A stretch of 64,000 nt of DNA from Fuerstiella marisgermanici (GTDB taxonomy: Bacteria; Planctomycetota; Planctomycetia; Planctomycetales; Planctomycetaceae). The notes below the pieces were generated by a model that saw nothing but the letters and a program-made list of their open reading frames with translations, made no database searches and was not told the DNA's origin. The stretch covers positions 3,348,001-3,412,000 of the forward strand of contig NZ_CP017641.1 of the NCBI RefSeq assembly GCF_001983935.1, in the 5' to 3' direction. The position numbers and the translations under genes were made by a program. Below are positions 1 through 7,500 of this stretch, one piece after another; positions within the stretch are counted from its first letter, which is position 1; every line of letters starts with the position of its first letter.

Positions 1-245
1 ACGTCGACATCCCTGATTTGGCCGATCAGATTCAGGCCTACGAAGCGGTTGCGAACCTGCGGCATCCCTGCAAAATGATAGGGATCGCGGTGAACACTCG
101 AAACCTGACCGCTGAAGAAGCCGACGCAGAATTGTTTCGAGCGGAAGACAGATTCGGTTTGCCGGCCTGCGACGTCTATCGTACGGGGGCCGACAAACTT
201 GTGCAGGCCAGCATCGCTCTTCGTGAAGAGGTATTTGCCCGATGA
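1..245 (+). CDS. DUF1611 family protein, C-terminal end (partial)
   Basis: The reading frame is open from base 3 and the gene starts upstream of the window, so only about the last 80 residues are visible. The tail contains [15 protein letters not shown] followed by [19 protein letters not shown], which matches the end of the DUF1611 C-terminal domain as I know it. DUF1611 proteins (DgcN type) are usually encoded beside a dipeptide epimerase-like enzyme (DgcA) and have been linked to D-glutamate or D-glutamine catabolism in marine bacteria. The stop codon overlaps the start of the next gene (ATGA at 242-245), so the two are probably translationally coupled. The neighbour carries an N-acyl-D-amino-acid deacylase domain, which fits a D-amino-acid role. 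The family call is fairly sure; the function is inference. Confidence 0.75.
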   Translation, partial: VDIPDLADQIQAYEAVANLRHPCKMIGIAVNTRNLTAEEADAELFRAEDRFGLPACDVYRTGADKLVQASIALREEVFAR

Positions 246-832
246 GGACGACACTTCAACAGGTCAAATCGCGGCTGGCTGTAACGGCGTGCTGGATTCT
301 TGTGCTGGTGATTCCTTTACTGGCGTCGTTCGCGGTTGCCGCCGATGTGTCAGCAAAGCACGGATGGTCGGCGGAGGGTCTCCGCGCGGCTCGCGAGTAT
401 TCAGAAACACTCGACACGGCTGCCGTTGTCATCCTGCACAACGGCGCGACGGTTGACGAATGGGGCGCGACGGCACTCCCGTTGATGTGCCATTCGGTGC
501 GCAAAAGCCTATTAAGTGCCTTGTACGGTCGGCATGTTAAAAACGGTACGATCGATCTGAACCGAACGTTGAAGCAACTCGGCATCAACGACAACGAACC
601 GTCCCTAACCGAAGCAGAACTTGGTGCTCAGATCCGGCATCTGCTGATGGCGCGGTCGGGAGTCTATCATCCGGCGTTATACGAAACGGCGGCGATGGCG
701 AAGGCTCGACCAGCGCGAGGTTCGCATGCTCCGGACACGTTTTGGTACTACAACAACTGGGACTTCAATGCGGCAGCAGCGATCTTCGAAAACCTCACCG
801 GGCAGGGCCAGCGCGCACTTTGGGCAATTTAG
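242..832 (+). pseudogene. Serine hydrolase/D-aminoacylase fusion, 5' fragment before the ISAs1 insertion
   Basis: This is the first 187 codons of a secreted serine hydrolase (beta-lactamase/transpeptidase fold), followed by 10 codons and a stop read from the insertion sequence at 803. Residues 10-34 form a signal peptide ending AVAADVS. The catalytic S-x-x-K motif is SVRK at residues 85-88, and the Y-x-N motif is YYN at 169-171. The host frame breaks after ENLTG and resumes at base 2104 with RSVFEEF. Removing the element and one copy of the 10-bp duplication rejoins the codons exactly and gives a 904-residue protein. The start ATG overlaps the upstream stop by 4 bases. The fragment lacks the rest of the fold and is unlikely to be active as it stands. 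Confidence 0.85.
793..802. repeat. Target-site duplication of the ISAs1 element, left copy
   Basis: CCTCACCGGG is found immediately before the element and again immediately after it at 2094-2103. A 10-bp duplication is within the 8-10 bp usual for ISAs1-family elements. Confidence 0.93.
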
Positions 833-2093
833 GCTGGCGCGACAAGTGAGTATTGGTTAGTCTTTTCGTGTCGTAACATCGGACTTCACGAGGAGAGGAC
901 AAGAGATGTCGACAGTTGAACTGGCGGTCACCCAGGAGCTGACAGGAAACATTGTTCATTACTTTGATCAATTGAAAGACCCGCGTTCCAACATCAATCG
1001 TCTGCATCTGCTTGGTGATGTGATTGTGATCGCCATTTGCGGAGTGCTGGCCAACGCCGACGGCCCCAGTGCGATTGCGGAATGGGCGCGACTGAATGCC
1101 GATGGCCTGCAGAAACACCTGGCACTTCCGCATGGCATTCCGAAAAAAGATACGTACCGGCGCGTCCTTTCTCTCCTGAAGCCGAACGACTTTCAAGCGT
1201 GCTTCGTGCAATGGATTGAATCGCTGGAAGGACTTTCCGACGAACAGAAAGAAGGCTACAGAAAACAGATTGCGATTGATGGCAAAGCACTCCGTCGATC
1301 ACATGACAAAAAGAATGGGCTGGGTGCGTTGTTCATCGTGAGTGCGTGGGCTTCTGATCAGGGGATTTCTCTGGGACAGGTGGCGACGGAAGAGAAGTCG
1401 AACGAGATCACCGCGATCCCGAAATTACTGAACGAAATCAATATCGATGAGGCGATCATTACGATTGACGCAGCGGGTTGTCAAAAAAACATTGCGCAGC
1501 AGATCGTGTCTGGCAATGCAGACTATGTGTTAGCCCTGAAAGGCAACCAACCGAAACTCTATGAGGTCGTGCAGAAGTTTTTTCTCGATCACCTGGAGGA
1601 TGACTTCGCTCGCTGTCCCGTCAGTCGCTATGAAGAAACAGAGAAGGGACACGGTCGGCAGGAACAGAGAATCTACTATCAGGCGACCGTGCCTGTCGAT
1701 TTTGACGTGGGCCACAAATGGGCCGGACTCAAGACCATCGGAACGGCGATCCGAATGTACGAGCAGGACGGCATTCATCATTCTGACGTTCGCTACTACA
1801 TCAGCAGTCTGCGTCGCAAAGGCGAGCTGTTCGCAACAACGGTTCGTGGTCACTGGGCCATAGAAAACACGCTGCACTGGAGTCTCGACATGACCTACCG
1901 CGAGGATGAGAGTCGAGTCCGAAACCGAATCTTCGCGAACAATTTGTCATGGCTCAGACGACTCACACTCAGCCTCATCAAGAAACATCCTGGCAAACAA
2001 AGCAACGTCATGAAAAGAAGAATGGCCGGATGGAACATTGACTATTTGATGCAAATCCTTACCGGCAAAACAACTTAGTATGCGCTGGCCCTG
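803..2093 (+). mobile_element. ISAs1-family insertion sequence, complete (1,291 bp)
   Basis: The element runs between two copies of CCTCACCGGG. Its ends are imperfect inverted repeats: the left end starts CAGGGCCAGCGCGCACT and the right end, reverse-complemented, starts CAGGGCCAGCGCATACT (15 of 17 match, the first 12 perfectly). It carries one intact transposase gene (906-2078). The right inverted repeat contains an ATG at 2080, two bases after the transposase stop, that is in frame with the rest of the interrupted host gene. Perfect duplication and an intact transposase suggest a recent insertion. Confidence 0.95.
906..2078 (+). CDS. ISAs1-family DDE transposase
   Basis: This 390-residue transposase catalyses movement of the surrounding element. 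Its length and sequence fit the ISAs1 (H-repeat-associated) family: the N-terminal region has [10 protein letters not shown], and the RNase H-like core shows [11 protein letters not shown] (first Asp), ITIDAAGCQ with [10 protein letters not shown] (second Asp region), and [14 protein letters not shown] with YREDESRVR (Glu region). A ribosome binding site, GAGGAGA, lies about 9 bases before the ATG. There are no internal stops, so the protein is probably functional. It reads in the same direction as the interrupted host gene. Confidence 0.95.
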   Translation: MSTVELAVTQELTGNIVHYFDQLKDPRSNINRLHLLGDVIVIAICGVLANADGPSAIAEWARLNADGLQKHLALPHGIPKKDTYRRVLSLLKPNDFQACFVQWIESLEGLSDEQKEGYRKQIAIDGKALRRSHDKKNGLGALFIVSAWASDQGISLGQVATEEKSNEITAIPKLLNEINIDEAIITIDAAGCQKNIAQQIVSGNADYVLALKGNQPKLYEVVQKFFLDHLEDDFARCPVSRYEETEKGHGRQEQRIYYQATVPVDFDVGHKWAGLKTIGTAIRMYEQDGIHHSDVRYYISSLRRKGELFATTVRGHWAIENTLHWSLDMTYREDESRVRNRIFANNLSWLRRLTLSLIKKHPGKQSNVMKRRMAGWNIDYLMQILTGKTT

Positions 2094-4257
2094 CCTCACC
2101 GGGCGCAGCGTCTTTGAAGAATTCGACGATCAGATTGCAAGACCGCTCGGCCTGCAGGATTTCCGACGCGACCGCGATACGCAGTATGTCACCGGCGACG
2201 ATTCTGTGTATCCCGCGTACCCGTTTCGCTTGAGTACCCGCGATCTGGCAAAGTTCGGTCTGCTGTTTCTGCGCAACGGCCGCTGGGACGACAAGCAACT
2301 GATTCCAGAGAACTGGATCGTCGAAAGCACGACGTCGTATTCCGATGCCGGTGCGTCCGGCGGTTACGGCTACATGTGGTGGGTGGAGGCCGATGGCAAG
2401 CACTTTCCGGGCGTGACGTTGCCGAAAGGTTCGTATTCCGCGCGAGGGTATCGAGGTCAGTATCTTGTTGTGATTCCGGCATGGGACGTGGTGATCTGTC
2501 ACCGAGTGAACTCGTTCCAGAAAGGTACAGCAGTCTCCAAGGCGGATTTTGGAAAGCTGCTGAACCTGATTTTCGCCGCTCGTCCGACTTCAAAAAAGGA
2601 CATTGAGCAACCGTCTGCATCGACCATCGAAAAGCAAAGCGAGTTTGACCTCATCATTCGCAACGGGCTGGTCGTTGATGGCACTGGCCGGCCGGGATTT
2701 CAGGCTGACGTTGCCGTGCGAGATAACGTCATCGTGGCAATCGGACAGCTGGCGGGTGCGAAGGCCGACCTTGAGATCGACGCCGCCGGAAAGGTCGTCT
2801 GTCCAGGATTCGTTGACCTGCACAGTCACGCTGAAAAGGGGCTGGTGTCGGACGACCCAGCTCGTCGAGCCGCCCCCAATCTGATCACGCAGGGCATCAC
2901 GACGGTCGTCGTCAATCAGGACGGCGGCGGGCCGCTCGACCTGGCAAAACAGCGGCAGCAGATGCAGCATTTAGGCGTTGGTATGAATGTCTGTCAGGTG
3001 ATTGGTCACGGAACCATTCGCCGGCACGTCATGGGCGACGATCATGAACGTCCAGCCACGCCCGCCGAAATCAAGCGGATGCAACAGCTTGTTAAAGACG
3101 CAGCCAAAGCGGGCGGATTCGGCATGTCGGCGGGGCTGGAATACGTGCCTGGTCGTTGGAGCAACTCAGCGGAAATGGAAGCACTGTCCGCAACTGTGGC
3201 GGCCAGCGATGGAGTCACCATTGTTCACGAACGAAGTTCCGGAAGTCGGCCAATGTGGTTCTTGCCGAGTCGTGATTCGGCCGACCAACCTTCGATGCTG
3301 GACAATTTGCAGGAACTGATCGACATCGCTGCGGCGACAAATGTTCGAACCGTCGCGACTCATATCAAAGCTCGAGGCACCGACTTCTGGGGCTCCAGTG
3401 CCAAGATGAACGAAGCGATAAGGGCCGCTCGTGCGGCCGGCCTGCCGCTTTACGCGGATCAGTACGCTTACAACACGAGCGGTTCGGACGGCCGCATCGT
3501 CCTGATTCCGTCGTGGGTTTCCTCTGTCCGCGACAATGCAACCGCCGCAGACAGTGCAAAGCGAACTCCGGCCGAACAACTGCAATTGGTGCTCGACGAT
3601 CATTCGCTGGCCGAAAATCTGAGGCAAGATGTCGACTACGAAATTACTCGACGCGGCGGAGCTAAACATATCCTGATCGTGTCGCATCCCAACAAGTCAC
3701 TCAACGGAAAATCACTGGCCGACTACGCGGCGAAACTGAAAACCGACGCCGTCGAAGCTGCGATTAGCTTACAGCTGGAAGGCGATCCAAAGCGGCGAGG
3801 CGGTGCCCAGTTGCGAGCGTTCTCGATGTCTGAAGCGGATGTCGAAGCATTCGCCAGCACGCCGTGGACAGCGACATCCAGCGATGCGGGAATCGCGCTG
3901 CCGAGTGACGGCCCCGTGCATCCGCGATTCTACGGAGCGTTCCCGCGGAAGATTCGTCGCTACGCGATTGATCGCGGCCTGATCACGATTGAAGAGGCCG
4001 TTCGTGTGTCGACTTCCCTTCCTGCGGAGATTCTGAAGCTGAAAGATCGTGGGATCATTCGAAAGGGAGCTATCGCCGACCTGGTGATCTTTGATCCGAA
4101 AACAATTCGCGACACGGCGGACGCGTTTGATCCTCATCAATTTGCTGAAGGTATCGACTATGTCTTCGTCAACGGAAAACTGGCCAGCGATGGACAACGC
4201 TGGCTGGGCAGCCTACACGGGAGCGTGCTGACGAGCAGCCATCGCGCACCGCCATAA
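2080..4257 (+). pseudogene. Serine hydrolase/D-aminoacylase fusion, 3' fragment after the ISAs1 insertion
   Basis: Codons from 2104 onward continue the gene broken at 802. The first part completes the serine hydrolase fold (for example [15 protein letters not shown] and [12 protein letters not shown]). From about base 2640 an amidohydrolase of the N-acyl-D-amino-acid deacylase type begins ([17 protein letters not shown]). It has the HSH metal motif in [10 protein letters not shown], later metal-ligand candidates in TIVHERSS and VATHIKARG, and [17 protein letters not shown] near the catalytic Asp. The coordinates start at an ATG supplied by the insertion sequence; translation restarting there would give a 725-residue protein without a signal peptide, so it would stay in the cytoplasm. 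The intact ancestor would cleave N-acyl-D-amino acids or D-peptides outside the cytoplasm; that substrate is inferred from the family. Confidence 0.85.
2094..2103. repeat. Target-site duplication of the ISAs1 element, right copy
   Basis: CCTCACCGGG is identical to 793-802 and is followed directly by the continuation of the host frame. Confidence 0.93.
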
Positions 4258-4331
4258 TGTTGTTTGCATGCCTGGTACGCCACACGATAGGCTGGCTGGA
4301 TAATCGCTAACGAATTGCACGAAGCAGTTTC

Positions 4332-4424
4332 CCTTTTGTTGTGGACGGTTCGGGCTCGTGCGAAACAACCTTCATCGTCCGAACCGCCTGTTCCGCGGGC
4401 ACAAGTCAGCGAAAGTCGCTGTAA
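4332..4424 (+). repeat. R3 repeat, copy 1 (93 bp structured intergenic element)
   Basis: The element runs from CCTTTTGTTGTGGACGG to CACAAGTCAGCG...CGCTGTAA and is also found at 41154-41246 and, reversed, at 48871-48956. The ends TTGTG and CACAA can pair. A 3' hairpin AGCGA-AAG-TCGCT follows; in copy 2 the stem is AGCGT/ACGCT, a compensated change. It lies about 100 bases upstream of the start chosen for the dehydrogenase gene. Confidence 0.75.
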
Positions 4425-4521
4425 GCTGAAACCATTATCTCACTTCCTCCCTTGCATACAACGGTCGAACTTTCGCTCGCGATTCCTCACAACGCAGCAT
4501 TGCGGCCACAATGAGTCTACT

Positions 4522-7500
4522 ATGAACCGACCTTCCTGCTCCCGCTGGCTTTTTGCTGTTCTTGTCGCGATAGCGTGTTTTGCAATGCCCGTTGCTGCAG
4601 ACGACTTCACGCTGCACACGTTTGAACGTCAGCAGTTAACCGGCACGTACTTTTCCGAAGGGGCGAACGCGGCCGATCTTAATGGAGACGGTGTAGCCGA
4701 TGCGGTTTATGGGCCGTATTGGTTTGAAGGGCGGGGCTTCACGAAGAAGCATGAGATCTACAAGCCGGTTCCGCAGAACGTGAATGGGTATGCGGACAAC
4801 TTCTTCAACTGGCCATACGACTTCAACGGCGACGGTCGCAACGATGTGTTCGTTGTGGGTTTTCCGGGGACTCCGGCGTATGTCTACGAAAACCCGGGAC
4901 CGGACGGGTTTGATTCTCACTGGAAGAAGCACCAGGTCTTCGACTGGGTTTCGAATGAGTCTCCTCAGCTGATCAATGTTGTTGGCGATGAACGCCCGGA
5001 ACTGGTTTGCACGCGAGACGGTTTCTTCGGTTTCGCCACGGTGAATTGGGAACGGCCCTTCGAGACGTGGACCTTTCACCCGATTTCCGAACAGATCGCG
5101 TCGAAGAAGTTCGGTCATGGGCTGGGCATCGGCGATGTGAACAGCGACGGGCGCATGGATGTCATTCACGCGGGAGGCTGGTTTGAACAACCGTTGACTC
5201 ATGCATTGACGTCGCGATGGCTGTATCACGAAACGTCATTCAGCCAGTCGTACGGCGGAGCGGAAATGTATGCTTACGACGTCGACGGAGACGGAGACAG
5301 CGACATTATCACCAGCCATTCGGCGCACAACTTTGGTCTTGGCTGGTACGAACAAATCGAAGGCGGTGACGATCCGAAATTCAAGCACCACCTGATCATG
5401 GGTGAGCATCCATCGGAAAACAAATACGGCGTGTTGTTCAGCGAACCGCATTCGGTCGCGTTGGCGGACATCGATGGAGACGGGCTGAAGGACATCATCA
5501 CCGGGAAGACATATTGGTCGCATCACAAACAGAGTCCACTGTGGGACGCGGGAGCGGTGGTCTACTGGTTCAAGCTGGTTCGCAACAAAGACGGAGTTGA
5601 CTGGATTCCTCACAAGGCTGACGGCGAAGCGGGGATTGGTCGGCAAATTTCGATCGTCGACGTCAACAACGACAAGCTTCCGGACATCGTGGTCGGCGGG
5701 ATGCTGGGAAGCCATGTTCTGACTCACAAAACCAAATCGGTTTCAAAAGACGAATGGCTGGCGGCTCAGCCGAAACTTTACGCCGGTGAAAAACTGCCGT
5801 CCGTCGAAGGAGCCACCGCGTTGCGTGGCCCGAAGTCGAAGATCGACAAAAAGACGGGGCGAGCGACAGGGGCCATCGAAGGCGAATCGCTAACAGCAAA
5901 GGTCACGCGAGGCACGGCGAAGGCTCAGGACATGGGCAACTTCCGTGGCGACAAGTGGAGCAACCAGTCGCAGCTTTGGTGGACAGGTGGACGAATTGGC
6001 GACAAGCTGACGTTGGACCTGCCGAAGTTTACCGGCACTGTGGACCTCGATGTCGTGCTGACAATCGCGGGCGACTATGGAGTCGTGCAATTGTCACTGG
6101 ACGACCAAAAGCTGGGCGAACCGATCGACCTGTACAATCCAGCGGTTGTGACAACGGGCGTGCTTTCGTTTCCGAAGCTGACTGTTGAAGGCAGCAAACA
6201 CACGCTGACGGCTCAAATTGTCGGCGCGAATTCGAAGGCGAAGAAGTCGTTTATGTTCGCCATCGATTATCTTCGAGTGAAGCAGGCGGACGGCAATTAT
6301 GTGGCTGGCCCCGCCGTGAAAGCTCCTGCGGCAGCGAAGACCATCGCCGGCATGAAGCCGAAGTCGATGGATGGCAAGGACGTGAATCTCGACTTCGAAA
6401 CGGGAACTTTGGCAGACTGGACGGCCACAGGCAACGCGTTCGAAGGTCAACCGATCAAGGGCGATACGGTTTCCAAACGTCGCTCGGACATGAAGAGTGG
6501 CCATAGTGGCAATTTTTGGATCGGCGGCTTCGAACATCATGGCGACAAACGCGTCGGCACGCTGACGTCGGCTCCGTTTGTGGTATCTCATCCTTACGGA
6601 AGTTTTTTCGCCAATGGCGGGCCGACGGAAAAAACACGAGTCGAATTGGTTCGCAAAGACAACGGCAAAGTCTTCTTCAAAATCGCCGGCACGACAAGCG
6701 AAACAATGCGGCAGGTGGTGGTTGACCTGCGAGCTCACGTGGGAAAGGAAATCATGGTGCGGCTGGTCGACGCCAGCACAGGCGGCTGGGGGCACCTGAA
6801 CTTCGATCACTTTCGACTGCACGAAAAGCGACCCGCGAAAGTCACCGCACCACCGATTCAGCTTGTGCTAGACGAGTATCCTCATGCGGGTTTGTCAGCC
6901 GACGAAGCGGCCGCGGCGATGAAACTTCCCGAAGGATTTTCCGTAACGGTCGGCGCGGCGGAACCCGACATTCAACAACCGATCGCGATGGCGATTGATG
7001 ATCGAGGTCGCGTGTGGGTCGCGGAGGCGTACGAATATCCTGTGCGAGCAAAGGGTGACACCGGCCGCGACCGCATTCTGATTTTCGAAGACACCGACGG
7101 AAACGGAACGCTCGATAAGCGCAAGGTCTTCAGGGAAGGTTTAAACCTGGTCAGTGGGTTGGAAGTTGGATTCGGCGGTGTCTGGGTCGGAGCGGCTCCG
7201 TACTTCATGTTCATCCCCGACAAAGACGGCGACGACATTCCCGACAGCGAACCACAAATTCTGTTGGACGGCTGGGGATATCAGGACACTCACGAAACCT
7301 TGAACGCGTTCATCTGGGGCCCGGACGGCTGGCTCTATGGCTGCCACGGCGTGTTCACTCATTCCAAAGTCGGTAAGCCGGGAACTCCTGACGACCAGCG
7401 AACGCCACTGAACTGCGCCGTATGGCGCTACCATCCGACGCGTCACGAATTCGAAGCGTTCGCTCAGGGAACCAGCAACCCGTGGGGAGTCGACTTCAAT

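Noticed and set aside
4315-4521. Upstream extension of the giant dehydrogenase gene to 4315
   Set aside because: The extension is made largely of the R3 repeat and lacks coding character; the signal peptide begins at 4522.
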